Positions 16,910-25,630 of a stretch of DNA of 64,000 nt are shown piece by piece. The DNA lies in contig CP128386.1 in assembly GCA_030345135.1 (NCBI GenBank), positions 527,129 through 591,128 of the forward strand, in the 5' to 3' direction. The DNA is from Chitinophagaceae bacterium DXS. Its GTDB lineage: Bacteria; Bacteroidota; Bacteroidia; Chitinophagales; Chitinophagaceae. The first letter of the stretch is position 1. Each line of letters starts with the position of its first letter. The notes under the pieces were generated by a model. That model made no database searches. It was not told the origin of the DNA and saw only the letters and a list, made by a program, of their open reading frames with translations. Both the position numbers and the translations under genes were made by a program.

Positions 16910-18565
16910 TTACTTTCCAAACAAATCATACTTAGACTTTGGCCTTTTGTCTTCAATCCATTTAAAACCGCGCAGGCGCATGTCGGAGTGATTAACCTGT
17001 CGCATCGGATAAGTTGTGCCTTTTAGGTTAACACGCATCACCACACGCTCAGGTTTACGCTGCTCAAAGTACAAATCGATCATATCGGCCGTGGCCCTGT
17101 TCACGCCAACAAATTTGTTATTGTCGTCCTGGCCATAGTAAATAGCTTCCGAATTACCCTTTGCTCTCAAAAAATCGATATTGCCTTCCTTGAAATATCC
17201 GTTAATGGTTCTGCCTTTTACCTGGTTATAATAGTCATCCCCAACTTTGCTTATAGTAAGTGCATTCTCAAAAACATATAAACGCTTTGGTTTCTTTTGT
17301 TGCGTATACATGTAAATGGTGTCACCCGAGATTTGATTCTCTTTGTTCCATACAATAGGATCGCGGAACAGCCTGAATACAGAATCTTTCGCAGAGTAGA
17401 ACAAGCTATCTCCAACAGCCTGCATGGAATCAGAATAGATACGTACATTGAAGTAAGCTTCAAAGAATCTGTCGGTACTATCCGCGGGCTTATTTATAAT
17501 GCCGGCCACTTTTGCTTTTAAAGAAGTGTCTTTCGCTATATCGCTTTCTTTTCCTGTAATATCGGGGACGGGACGGCTTTTTATTAAGTCAGAAAGTCTT
17601 GCAGAGTACAATGTGTCTGCAGCTATAAACAATGAGTCCGTATCCTGCTTGATCACCATTACAGGTTGAATAGTTGCAAGAAATGAATTTTCGTTCCGGC
17701 TCGTTTTCAGGTTCCCGGAAAATATGCTTATGCCCTGGGCTGTGTCACGATAGATCACATTACCTCTGGCTTCGCTGTAACCGGTAGAATCGTTGCTCGC
17801 AACATCGTCCGCATCAAGAAAAGTGCTACCGTCCTGTATACTTGGCCTGCTTCCAAATACCACATATTTCTTTTGAGAATCGTAAAAACCACTGCTTGTT
17901 TTTACCTGCCGGTTTTTTTCCTTGCCAGTAATAATTGTTGGTACCACAAAATTTGCAATACCAGTGTAAGTATTATAAGGCAGCGTATCTGTTTCGATAG
18001 TATAATCCGGTGTAACGAGTTTTACTTTCTTCTTAAAAAGTGCATCCCTGGTTTCGCCATAGTAATAGCCATCTTCACTTGTTAAAACGGAATTACCGTT
18101 TACAAGTTTACCCCCATTGGTATAAATACCAATTTTGGACTGAACGTTGTATTCGAGATTTTTTGTTGTTAAAATGCCTTTGCCGTCAGTAAGCTTTACA
18201 TTGTTTTTCAGATAAGCTTTTTTCTCATTACCCAGATATTTCAGGTAATCAGAGTATGTATGAACGCTGTCTGCATCATTGATGTGAACATGGCCGAAAG
18301 CTTCCAGTACATTCAGATTGCGGTTAATGATGGCACTATCGCAGTAGAAAAGCGTCTTTTCCTGCCTGACAATAACATCACCCACAAGTGACTGAAATTC
18401 TACTGTGTCTTTTCTCTCATAGTCCAGCCTTTTCGACTGAATAATGTTGATGAATTTTTTGTTCGCAACAGTATCCTGTGCGCCGGGTTGCTGGCCCATG
18501 ACTGTAAATGACGAGCCAATAATCAGCGCTAATAAAATATATGTAGCCTTAAGCCTTTTTATCAT
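16910..18565 (-). CDS. OstA-like (LptA/LptD N-terminal fold) periplasmic protein
   Basis: 551 residues with a signal peptide ending near TVMGQQ. The body is made of repeated OstA/LptA-type beta-jellyroll units, seen as regularly spaced D-x-A-x-Y/N-x-x-x-x-x-A-x-G-x-V elements (FYCDSAIINRNLNVLEAFGHV, then TTKNLEYNVQSKIGIYTNGG). LptA-like folds bind lipopolysaccharide lipids in the periplasm. This longer version is typical of Bacteroidota and lacks the LptD barrel. Its ATG overlaps the stop of the MlaD-type gene in an ATGA junction, so the two are translationally coupled and probably act together in lipid traffic to the outer membrane. The exact substrate is inferred. Confidence 0.85.
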   Translation of the reverse strand: MIKRLKATYILLALIIGSSFTVMGQQPGAQDTVANKKFINIIQSKRLDYERKDTVEFQSLVGDVIVRQEKTLFYCDSAIINRNLNVLEAFGHVHINDADSVHTYSDYLKYLGNEKKAYLKNNVKLTDGKGILTTKNLEYNVQSKIGIYTNGGKLVNGNSVLTSEDGYYYGETRDALFKKKVKLVTPDYTIETDTLPYNTYTGIANFVVPTIITGKEKNRQVKTSSGFYDSQKKYVVFGSRPSIQDGSTFLDADDVASNDSTGYSEARGNVIYRDTAQGISIFSGNLKTSRNENSFLATIQPVMVIKQDTDSLFIAADTLYSARLSDLIKSRPVPDITGKESDIAKDTSLKAKVAGIINKPADSTDRFFEAYFNVRIYSDSMQAVGDSLFYSAKDSVFRLFRDPIVWNKENQISGDTIYMYTQQKKPKRLYVFENALTISKVGDDYYNQVKGRTINGYFKEGNIDFLRAKGNSEAIYYGQDDNNKFVGVNRATADMIDLYFEQRKPERVVMRVNLKGTTYPMRQVNHSDMRLRGFKWIEDKRPKSKYDLFGK

Positions 18566-19575
18566 TTTGTACTGGATGTGGTAACGGTATCACTAAGCGG
18601 CTGTGTAAGGTAGTTGCCTTTATCTTTTTTGCCGAACACGGAAATATTTACATAGCGCTTAGGATGAACACGAAGATCGTCCATTAAAGTATTCAGGCTG
18701 CGAACAGTATTGTTAAGATTGGTATACAATGCTTTATCATTGATCAACGATCCGAGCGAACCATCTGTAGAGTTCACTTTCTCCATTGTGTTGTTCAGTT
18801 TTTCTACAGAAGCTTTAAGATTGTTTACAACACCGTCGATGTCAGCTTTTGAAAGATTTTCTGTTGTTTTCTCAATATTACTTACTGTATTGTTCAGCTT
18901 TTCTTTATTGGAAGCAAGTGTTTCAGAAAAGCTGCTCATATTATCAAGCGTATTGGCCAAAGCGCCGGTCTGCGTATTCAGCATTGTTTGTAATGAGGCC
19001 GAAGACTTTACCAGGCTTGCTGTTGCATTGTTCAAATTGGCAATAACACTTTGCAGGTTGCCTTTTGTATGAGGATCCAATACACTGTTTGCATTTCTTA
19101 ATAAAGAATCAAGAGAGCCCAGCGTAACCGCCAGTTGATCAGCCACGGGGCCCAGCTTTGCGCTTACTGCATCCAACAGTCCGCCGGCTTTTGACGTCCG
19201 CAAGGTATCGTCCGAGTGCAGGTAAGAAGTGCTTGTTCCTAATTTTATGTCCAGGCTCGGAGTGCCCAAAGGATTGTCCTTTATCGAAGCTTCTGAATTC
19301 GCAGGGATATTATAAGACCGGCTTAGTTTTATGGTAACAAGAATTTCTTTTACATTTTTGTCCGCCGCTTCAATTTCATAAACGGATCCTACCTGGTAAC
19401 CATTTACAAAAACAGGGTGGGAGGGCAGTAAGCCTTTTGTGTTGTCATATTTTGCATAAAGGAAAAAACCAGATCTGAAAAGGCTTTTTCCTTTTAAAAA
19501 ATTAAATCCAAGTATTAATAATGCTATTGCTACAGCAGTTAGCGCGCCGATCTTAGTTTCATTAGAAATTTTCAT
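18562..19575 (-). CDS. MlaD/MCE-domain lipid-transport protein
   Basis: The frame is open to 19665, but the ATG at 19575 gives the expected N-terminus MKISNETKIGALTAVAIALL, a short cytoplasmic tail plus one membrane anchor. A single MCE domain follows (about residues 35-115: FYLYAKYDNTKGL-like start, VFVNGYQVGSVYEI, LGTPSLDIKLG). After it comes a long helical region with many Asn/Leu/Ser heptads that should form the coiled tunnel typical of MCE proteins. MCE proteins carry phospholipids between membranes with an ABC transporter. No MlaE/MlaF genes are in the window, so those partners must be elsewhere. The stop overlaps the OstA-like start by 4 bp. Confidence 0.9.
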   Translation of the reverse strand: MKISNETKIGALTAVAIALLILGFNFLKGKSLFRSGFFLYAKYDNTKGLLPSHPVFVNGYQVGSVYEIEAADKNVKEILVTIKLSRSYNIPANSEASIKDNPLGTPSLDIKLGTSTSYLHSDDTLRTSKAGGLLDAVSAKLGPVADQLAVTLGSLDSLLRNANSVLDPHTKGNLQSVIANLNNATASLVKSSASLQTMLNTQTGALANTLDNMSSFSETLASNKEKLNNTVSNIEKTTENLSKADIDGVVNNLKASVEKLNNTMEKVNSTDGSLGSLINDKALYTNLNNTVRSLNTLMDDLRVHPKRYVNISVFGKKDKGNYLTQPLSDTVTTSSTK

Positions 19576-19763
19576 CCGTGTGTTTTTATTATTGATTTGC
19601 CCGGATATTTTGTTGTATGTCGAGTCAAAACTTAAAAACAAAGTGAATCGACAAGATACCCACACAAATACTGGTCCGTAATAAACGCCGGCAGCAAAAA
19701 TAAGAGTTATTGCCGAGGCGCCAAATGCAGCGGAAAGCCGGCATCCGTTATATCTTCATCAAA

Positions 19764-19812
19764 CATAGTACGTCATACACCTAACACCGTACATCGTACA
19801 TCATACATCGTC
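19764..19812. repeat. Heptamer array (CATCGTA word)
   Basis: Seven in-phase units (CATAGTA, CGTCATA, CACCTAA, CACCGTA, CATCGTA, CATCATA, CATCGTC) end at the base before the DUF1569 stop codon. Related arrays lie at 21685 and 25497. Confidence 0.8.
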
Positions 19813-20268
19813 TCATTCTCCAAACTGCCGTAGATGATGGTCCACATGCTTATAAATGAGCTTTCCCCATTTTTTTCTGTTCATTCGCCCAAATACCGGG
19901 TGCGGCTTGAAATAGTGATCGTCGGGTGTACTGGTAAGCCTTTCAATCTGTTCGATCAACGATTGTTTTTCGTATTCAAAATCGTCTGTAACCACCAGTT
20001 TCTTGGTCGCATCCAATTCTTCCGCTGTAGGTACTCCTCCTTTGGGAAAAGGAAGCAGGTCGATGAACATCCATCTTGCAAAAGCTGCCATCGGCTCAGA
20101 CATTGTCTTTACCGGTGCTTCTTCTGCAAATGCCATTTTAATGGCAGCGGTGCAATGCGCAAGCATTTGCATTACATTCATCTTTCCCCATTTTCGCTGA
20201 CTGCCGGGAGTAAGACGGTTAACCCGTTCAATAAGATCCTTTGCTGTATGTTGTGTTAAATAAGGCAT
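19813..20268 (-). CDS. DUF1569 (DinB-like four-helix) protein
   Basis: 151 residues, cytoplasmic, no signal peptide. The pattern RVNRLTPGSQRKWGKMNVMQMLAHCTAAIKMAF near the N-terminus and HPVFGRMNRKKWGKLIYKHVDHHLRQFG at the end fits DUF1569 of the DinB/YfiT superfamily. In this superfamily the conserved His residues (here H32 in MLAHC and the HVDHH cluster) often form a metal site on a four-helix bundle, with thiol transferases among the known members. Substrate unknown. It begins 8 bp after hisS stops on the same strand, so it is likely co-transcribed with hisS. Confidence 0.75.
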   Translation of the reverse strand: MPYLTQHTAKDLIERVNRLTPGSQRKWGKMNVMQMLAHCTAAIKMAFAEEAPVKTMSEPMAAFARWMFIDLLPFPKGGVPTAEELDATKKLVVTDDFEYEKQSLIEQIERLTSTPDDHYFKPHPVFGRMNRKKWGKLIYKHVDHHLRQFGE

Positions 20269-20276
20269 AGTTTATT

Positions 20277-21647
20277 TTAGAAAGAAAAGTTTTGCAGTTC
20301 ATTTTGTTTCAAAGCAAATTGTTCGCTCTTCTTAAGATCTTTAATGACACAGGTTCCTTCTTCCAGTTCTTTGCTGCCAATAATTACAATAAAAGGAATT
20401 GCTTTTTTCTCAGCATACTTAAATTGCTTATCAAACTTAGCCAGCTCATGGTACAATTCACATCTAACACCTTTGCCTCGTAATTGTTGAGCAAGCTCAA
20501 ATGCTTTCCTGCTTTCTGCATCGCCAAGGTTAAAGAATAAAACCTGCGTACCGGTTTGTACTGCTTCGGGAAAAAGTTTTAATTCTTCCATTACATCATA
20601 AATGCGGTCAACGCCAAATGAAATTCCCACGCCAGGTAAATTCGGAACGCCAAATAAGCCCGTAAGGTCATCATAGCGGCCGCCGCCACCAATGCTACCC
20701 ATCTGAACGTTTTTAGCTTTTACTTCAAAGATGGTTCCGGTGTAATAATTAAGGCCGCGCGCAAGGGTGAAGTCCGTTACCAATTTACTGTTGCCAGCGA
20801 TGGCAGCATAGTTCAGTACGTATGTGATCTCTTCAATGCCTTTTTTAGCTGTTTCATTATCGCCCATCAGTTCAGTCAACTGTTGAAGTTTTTCTTCATT
20901 GCTTCCTTCAATGGACAGGTATTGCTCAATACGTGCAACCTGGTTTTCTTGTAAGCCTCTTGTTGCCAGTTCTTCTTTAACCTTTTCCAATCCTATTTTG
21001 TCCAGCTTGTCAATCGCAATAGTTATATCCATCATTTTGTCGGCGCCTCCGCATAATTCAGCAAGGCCTGCAAGTATTTTCCTGTTGTTTATGCGGATCT
21101 CCACATCAATTTTCAACTGACTAAATACCTCTGCATAAATATTAGCCAGTTCCACTTCGTTGAGGAGCGAATAGCTACCCACCACATCCGCATCACATTG
21201 ATAGAATTCGCGGTAACGGCCCTTTTGGGGTCTGTCCGCGCGCCAAACAGGTTGTATCTGATAACGCTTAAAAGGAAAAGTAAGTTGCGCATGGTTCATG
21301 GCCACATATCGTGCAAACGGAATGGTAAGATCATACCTTAATGCGCGCTCCGTTAGGTTTTTATCATTTTTTCCATTCAGTACATTTTCAAATGCAGCTT
21401 TAGATTTCTCCAGGTTTTTAGGGTCTCCCAAGCCGTTATTCAGCACCTTAAAAATTAATTTGTCACCTTCCTCCCCATACTTCCCCATTAAGGTTTCAAT
21501 GTTTTCCATCGTTGGGGTTTCCAATGGCTGAAACCCGTATAATTCAAAAACCGAGCGTACAGTTGAAAAAATATAGTTACGTTTTCTAACAATATCTGTA
21601 GAAAAATCTCTCGTTCCCTGCGGTATCCCTACCTGTATTTTAGCCAT
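20277..21647 (-). CDS. hisS: Histidyl-tRNA synthetase
   Basis: 456 residues, class II synthetase of normal size, charging tRNA-His in the cytoplasm. Motif 1 is in the N-terminal GIPQGTRDFSTDIVRKRN region. Motif 2 appears as FKRYQIQPVWRADRPQKGRYREFYQCDADVVG. The histidine signature ARGLNYYTGTIFEV and motif 3 (GVGISFGVDRIYDVM) follow. The C-terminal ~100 residues are the anticodon-binding domain (GTQVLFFNLGD ... IIGSKELEEGTCVIKDL). The N-terminal 'MAKIQVGIPQGTRDF' agrees with the family start. It shares a short 8-bp gap with DUF1569 downstream. The call is secure. Confidence 0.97.
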   Translation of the reverse strand: MAKIQVGIPQGTRDFSTDIVRKRNYIFSTVRSVFELYGFQPLETPTMENIETLMGKYGEEGDKLIFKVLNNGLGDPKNLEKSKAAFENVLNGKNDKNLTERALRYDLTIPFARYVAMNHAQLTFPFKRYQIQPVWRADRPQKGRYREFYQCDADVVGSYSLLNEVELANIYAEVFSQLKIDVEIRINNRKILAGLAELCGGADKMMDITIAIDKLDKIGLEKVKEELATRGLQENQVARIEQYLSIEGSNEEKLQQLTELMGDNETAKKGIEEITYVLNYAAIAGNSKLVTDFTLARGLNYYTGTIFEVKAKNVQMGSIGGGGRYDDLTGLFGVPNLPGVGISFGVDRIYDVMEELKLFPEAVQTGTQVLFFNLGDAESRKAFELAQQLRGKGVRCELYHELAKFDKQFKYAEKKAIPFIVIIGSKELEEGTCVIKDLKKSEQFALKQNELQNFSF

Positions 21648-21684
21648 TTTATGGTATTATCTGTTTTGTTAATCAGCTTCATCT

Positions 21685-21719
21685 AAAATCGTACACCTTT
21701 CATCGTACATCCTACATCG
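21685..21719. repeat. Heptamer array (TACATCG word)
   Basis: Five in-phase units (AAAATCG, TACACCT, TTCATCG, TACATCC, TACATCG). The last unit is also the first seven bases of the adjoining palindrome. Confidence 0.7.
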
Positions 21720-21769
21720 CAGGAATCTGTCCTACATTTTCAAAATGTAGGACAGATTCCTGCGATGTA
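21713..21769. repeat. 57-bp near-continuous perfect palindrome
   Basis: Two perfectly complementary 28-base arms (21713-21740 and 21742-21769) are separated by a single C. The structure lies 4 bp downstream of the minus-strand phosphatase stop. It has no T-run on either side, so it is not a standard intrinsic terminator. It could form a cruciform or a very stable RNA hairpin at the 3' end of the phosphatase transcript. Confidence 0.9.
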
Positions 21770-21773
21770 CATG

Positions 21774-22232
21774 CTACTCCCGGTATTTTGCAATAATCTG
21801 TTCACAAGCTTGGTCCAGCATGTCAAACACTTTGTGAAAGCCATCTTCTCCTCCATACCACGGATCCGGCACGCTTCTGTTTTCTCCGGGATATAGTTCA
21901 TTCAATATAAGATCTACTTTTTTTTCGTTCCAAAAATCTTTGCTTATCCTTTTCACGTCTGTATAATTCTCACTATCCATCACATAGATCTTATCAAAAT
22001 TCTTTATGTCTTCTTTTTTAAACTGTCTTCCACATTGGCCGCTTATGTCTATGTTATTTAGCACGGCTACTTTTTGCGATAAATGATGCGGAGGCTCTCC
22101 AATGTGATAATTACTTGTTCCCGCACTGTCTACCAGCCACTTCAAATGATATTTTTCCACTTTATCCTGCAAAATGCCTTCGGCTAATGGGCTTCTGCAA
22201 ATATTGCCGAGACATACCATTAAAATTTTCAT
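21774..22232 (-). CDS. Low-molecular-weight protein-tyrosine phosphatase
   Basis: 152 residues, the normal size of this cytoplasmic family. The catalytic loop C-x5-R is at the N-terminus as C7-LGNIC-R13-S, with C7 as nucleophile. The general acid is the Asp of VPDPWYGG near residue 123. It removes phosphate from phosphotyrosine; in bacteria such enzymes often counteract tyrosine kinases of capsule export, but no kinase is adjacent here. On the minus strand TATCTTTG (22245-22238) lies only 5 bases from the ATG, suggesting a leaderless transcript. The 276-bp gap upstream to 22508 is AT-rich and holds no other gene. Confidence 0.93.
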   Translation of the reverse strand: MKILMVCLGNICRSPLAEGILQDKVEKYHLKWLVDSAGTSNYHIGEPPHHLSQKVAVLNNIDISGQCGRQFKKEDIKNFDKIYVMDSENYTDVKRISKDFWNEKKVDLILNELYPGENRSVPDPWYGGEDGFHKVFDMLDQACEQIIAKYRE

Positions 22233-22508
22233 GGCTGCAAAGATAATGTTCGCAGGATATTCAGGCTTTGAAACACGATCATATCCTGCTTGTAATCAGT
22301 ATTTATGGAAATTTTTCTTTTTGCACTCTATATAGTCAGGCGATGTTAACCATTCCTCATAATAACAAATGTTAATTATTTTGTAAGCATATTTTATTAT
22401 TTCATCATTGGGCTCGAGGTAAAAAAACACTCAGATTACAGAATTTTATAAAAAATAAAAACTAAAATTTTATATCTTGCCCGAGCCGTATTTTAATTAT
22501 TGTGTTAA

Positions 22509-22751
22509 ATGGAGAATAATTTCAGAACAAGGCAAAAGAAAAGTTTGACCTTAATGCGCACTATTTATGGAGTTGCTATATCTCTGTTAATACTGTCAGT
22601 GGGGCTTGTTGTATTTTTTGGATCTCAGTGGAATCTTCCGTTTTCAGCGGCTCTTACAGAGCTTGATCCCTTAATGAGATATTTGTTTGGCGGGCTTTGT
22701 CTTTTGTACGGGGCTTTCAGAATGTATAGAAGTGTTAAGAAAGAATATTAA
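22509..22751 (+). CDS. Small two-helix membrane protein
   Basis: 80 residues. A short basic cytoplasmic tail (RTRQKKSL) is followed by two hydrophobic segments (about 17-41 and 57-73) and a basic end RMYRSVKKEY, which predicts both ends in the cytoplasm. I recognise no named family. It stands 3 bp before the PstS-like gene and is surely in the same transcript. Comparable small membrane proteins precede PstS-like genes in TonB-energising loci of Bacteroidota (from memory, not checked), so a role with that system is plausible but unproven. Confidence 0.75.
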   Translation: MENNFRTRQKKSLTLMRTIYGVAISLLILSVGLVVFFGSQWNLPFSAALTELDPLMRYLFGGLCLLYGAFRMYRSVKKEY

Positions 22752-22754
22752 AGT

Positions 22755-23690
22755 ATGGCAGAGAAAATAATGTGTAAATTGGCAGTCGCTTTTTTTCTGG
22801 GAGTTATTTTTACTGCATGTGGTAACGGAACCAGAAGCAACAGGGATAACGATACCTACAAAAAAGGCGTAATCAATATAAGTGTTGATGAAAGCTTTAA
22901 GCCGGTTATAGAAGAGCAGATTAAAGTGTATGAATCTTCTTTTCCGGAAGCGAAAATTATCCCGACGTATAAGTCTGAAGCTGATTGCTTGCGGGATCTT
23001 CAAAATGACAGTGTGAGAATGATTGTAATTGCCAGGGGACTAACTGTGGACGAAGATAAATATTACACCACAAAGCTTAAGTATCATCCGAATTATGATG
23101 TGCTTGCCTATGATGCTGTAAGTGTTATCATTAACATTAATGGAAAAGACAGTGTCTTTACCATGGCTAAGATCAGGGATTTTCTCAGTGGAAAAGATTC
23201 CTCGAAGACTATAGTTGTCGATGGAAAAAATGCTACCAGTACCGTAAGATTTTTGAAAGATTCTGTTTTAAAAGGAGAAAATTTTGGTAGCAACGTTACA
23301 GCCGCAAATAACAGTAGGGAAGTGGTTGATTACGTTTCTAGAAACCAAAATGCCATAGGTTTCGTAGGTTCAAGCTGGGTAGGCAACGAACAGGATCCGG
23401 AGCAGAAGGCCTATATGAAGACAATTCGCTTTGCATTACTGCAATGCACCTCTTGCAAGGATGACAGCATATTTGCAAAACCTTCGCAGTCAACTATTAG
23501 TTACGCGCAATATCCTTTGGTACGGCCTTTGTACTATATCGTGAAGGAGAACTATTCCGGTTTAGGGACCGGATTTCTTAATTTTATGAGTGTAGAAAGA
23601 GGCCAGCTTATTTTTAGAAGATCATATCTTGTACCCGCCAAGATGTATTTCGGCATCCGTACAAGCAATATAAAAGAAAGTACCGATTAA
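22755..23690 (+). CDS. PstS-like substrate-binding lipoprotein
   Basis: 311 residues. The signal peptide ends in a lipobox FTAC with C22 as the lipidated residue. The remainder is a periplasmic-binding fold of the phosphate type: GVINISVDESFKPVIEEQI at the front, a hinge around NGKNATSTVRFLKD, NAIGFVGSSWVG, and the closing GTGFLNFMSVERGQLIFRRSYLVPAKM typical of PstS. The serine/threonine/arginine phosphate-contact pattern is only partly recognisable, so the ligand may not be phosphate. No PstCAB transporter genes are nearby. It sits between an 80-residue membrane protein (3 bp upstream) and a TPR protein (22 bp downstream). Confidence 0.78.
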   Translation: MAEKIMCKLAVAFFLGVIFTACGNGTRSNRDNDTYKKGVINISVDESFKPVIEEQIKVYESSFPEAKIIPTYKSEADCLRDLQNDSVRMIVIARGLTVDEDKYYTTKLKYHPNYDVLAYDAVSVIININGKDSVFTMAKIRDFLSGKDSSKTIVVDGKNATSTVRFLKDSVLKGENFGSNVTAANNSREVVDYVSRNQNAIGFVGSSWVGNEQDPEQKAYMKTIRFALLQCTSCKDDSIFAKPSQSTISYAQYPLVRPLYYIVKENYSGLGTGFLNFMSVERGQLIFRRSYLVPAKMYFGIRTSNIKESTD

Positions 23691-23712
23691 TCACTAGTAT
23701 AAAAAACAGAAA

Positions 23713-25398
23713 ATGAAGAAAACAGCTTTAACATTTTTATCTATTGGGTTTGCTACTGTTACAGCTTTTTCTCAAAAAGTAGAGGATGGAATAAAATATC
23801 TCTACTACGAGAAAACAAAAAGTGCCTTGGAAACATTGCAAAAAGTGGTAAATGATAAGCCTAAAGACGCTTATTCTATCTATTGGTTAGGTCAGGCAAT
23901 GATAGCCAATGAGGATGTAGCCGGTGCAAAAGCTTTGTACCAGCAAAAATTAAATGAAGGTGTTAACGATCCCTGGTTGTGGGTTGGTATGGGAAACGCT
24001 GAACTGTTAAGCGGCGGCGACGTGAATGCGGCTAAACAAAAATTTGAGCAGGCAATTACAAGCACAACCGGTACTAAAGGAAAAACGAAAGGTGTTCCTA
24101 ACGCCGATATTTTGAATGCTATTGGTAAAGCAAATGCCGACGGTAGTAGCAAACAAGGTGATCCGCAGTACGCTGTTGATAAGTTAAAACAGGCTATGGA
24201 AATTGATAAAACAAATCCTGAAATACCTGTAAATCTTGGCATTAACTATCTTAAATTGGGTAGCGACAAAGGTGGTGAGGCTGTTGAAGCTTTCCGTGAA
24301 GCATTAAACAGAAACCCTAATTATGCCAAAGCTGATTTCAGAATCGGTCGTATCTACCAAAGCCAGAACAACCTGGACGCCATGAATGAATGGTATGGTA
24401 AAGCTATCGCTGCAGACCCGGCTTATGCTCCTGTTTATCTTAATTACTTCAGATATTACCAGGAAAAGGATATCAATGCAGCAAAAGAATACATAGAAAA
24501 ATATGTAGCTAATGCTGACAAAGATTGTAAAACCGATTTCTTCCAGGCCGACTATCTGTTCCGCGCCGGTAAATACCAGGAGTCTTTAGATAAAGCAAAA
24601 CAAATGGAAGCTGGAGCTTGTAAAGACTATGCTCCTATAAATCTTTTATATGCTTACAACTACGACAGGTTACATCAGCCGGATCAGGCCAGGACAGCTA
24701 TTACTAATTTCTTTGCACAACAAACGCTGACAGCAGTTCCAATAGATGCTTATAAGATTGCTGCTGAAATTTATAAAAAGGCTCCTGGTTTCGAAGATTC
24801 TGCAATCTCGTATCTGACTAAAGCAATGGACATCGATACAGTACAGGCAAATAAAATGAGCTATGCTGATACGATCGCGTCAATCTACAAAAAAACAAAC
24901 AGGCCTGCAGAAAGATATGACTGGTTGAAGAAAAGCTTTGCTTTGAATACAAAACCATCAAATGCTGATATCTATAATTTGGGTGATGCGGCGCTGGGTG
25001 CAAAAGATTACCCTGTTGCTGATAGCATGGCTGCGATCTACAAAACAAAATATCCTGACCAGCCTTATGGTTACACAATGCTTGTAAAAAGCGCTCAGGC
25101 ACAAGACAGCACCGGTACTAAAGCTGTTGGTCCGATCAACGATTATATCGGCTTCTTAATGAAGGATACAACTAAAAATGCACAGGCAATTGCTTATTAC
25201 CACGCTATCCAGGGCGGTTACTATGCAAATACAGCTAAAAACATTGACAGCTCAATCGCTGAATTTGAAGAAGCTGTAAGATTTGATCCGGCTAACGTTC
25301 AGTACAAACAATTCCTGGATCAGTTAACAAGGGTGAAAAATAAATCCAATCAAAAAAGCAGTCCCGCAAACAAACCCAAACAAAGCTCAGGTAAATAG
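23713..25398 (+). CDS. Exported tetratricopeptide repeat protein
   Basis: 561 residues with a signal peptide ending near TAFSQK. Most of the chain is TPR units (for example NPNYAKADFRIGRIYQSQNN followed by LDAMNEWYGKAIAADPAYAP), with regular Tyr/Ala/Pro spacing, from about residue 30 to 545. The end is a disordered Lys/Ser/Asn tail. TPR solenoids bind partner proteins; this one is expected in the periplasm. It is the last gene of the small-protein / PstS-like / TPR operon and is followed by a good terminator. A function beyond protein binding cannot be read from sequence. Confidence 0.88.
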   Translation: MKKTALTFLSIGFATVTAFSQKVEDGIKYLYYEKTKSALETLQKVVNDKPKDAYSIYWLGQAMIANEDVAGAKALYQQKLNEGVNDPWLWVGMGNAELLSGGDVNAAKQKFEQAITSTTGTKGKTKGVPNADILNAIGKANADGSSKQGDPQYAVDKLKQAMEIDKTNPEIPVNLGINYLKLGSDKGGEAVEAFREALNRNPNYAKADFRIGRIYQSQNNLDAMNEWYGKAIAADPAYAPVYLNYFRYYQEKDINAAKEYIEKYVANADKDCKTDFFQADYLFRAGKYQESLDKAKQMEAGACKDYAPINLLYAYNYDRLHQPDQARTAITNFFAQQTLTAVPIDAYKIAAEIYKKAPGFEDSAISYLTKAMDIDTVQANKMSYADTIASIYKKTNRPAERYDWLKKSFALNTKPSNADIYNLGDAALGAKDYPVADSMAAIYKTKYPDQPYGYTMLVKSAQAQDSTGTKAVGPINDYIGFLMKDTTKNAQAIAYYHAIQGGYYANTAKNIDSSIAEFEEAVRFDPANVQYKQFLDQLTRVKNKSNQKSSPANKPKQSSGK

Positions 25399-25423
25399 TT
25401 AATTCTGATTTACATATATAATA

Positions 25424-25450
25424 TAAAGGCTCCCTAAAAGGGAGCTTTTA
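25424..25450 (+). terminator. Terminator after the TPR gene
   Basis: An 11-bp stem with one G-T pair (AAAGGCTCCCT / AGGGAGCTTTT) closes a 3-base loop and runs into a T-rich tail. It ends the 22.5-25.4 kb operon. Confidence 0.85.
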
Positions 25451-25496
25451 TATTTGTAACAGGTGCCCCTCCCGTACAAACGGCATGTTCGGGCAG

Positions 25497-25559
25497 CATC
25501 TGACATCATACACTTATACCTTAGATCGTACACCTTACACCGTACATCTTACATTTACA
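25497..25559. repeat. Heptamer array (ATCGTAC / CATCATA words)
   Basis: Nine in-phase 7-base units over 63 bp, including CATCATA, ATCGTAC, ACCTTAC, ACCGTAC and ATCTTAC. They lie between the TPR terminator and the nuoA promoter, so they are probably not transcribed with either. Confidence 0.8.
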
Positions 25560-25584
25560 TGACATTTTTTACGTCATTGATTTT

Positions 25585-25611
25585 TTTTACCCGTCTTTGC
25601 CCTTATTTTTG
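25585..25611 (+). promoter_or_regulatory. Promoter of nuoA
   Basis: TATTTTTG (25604-25611) is a full match to TAnnTTTG, 19 bases before the nuoA ATG. A T-run at about 25581-25588 supplies a -33 box with suitable spacing. Confidence 0.6.
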
Positions 25612-25630
25612 CGGCATTAAAGAATTTACC

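Noticed and set aside
25463-25630. N-terminal extension of nuoA
   Set aside because: Covers a heptamer array and the promoter; NuoA homologues start at the ATG at 25631.
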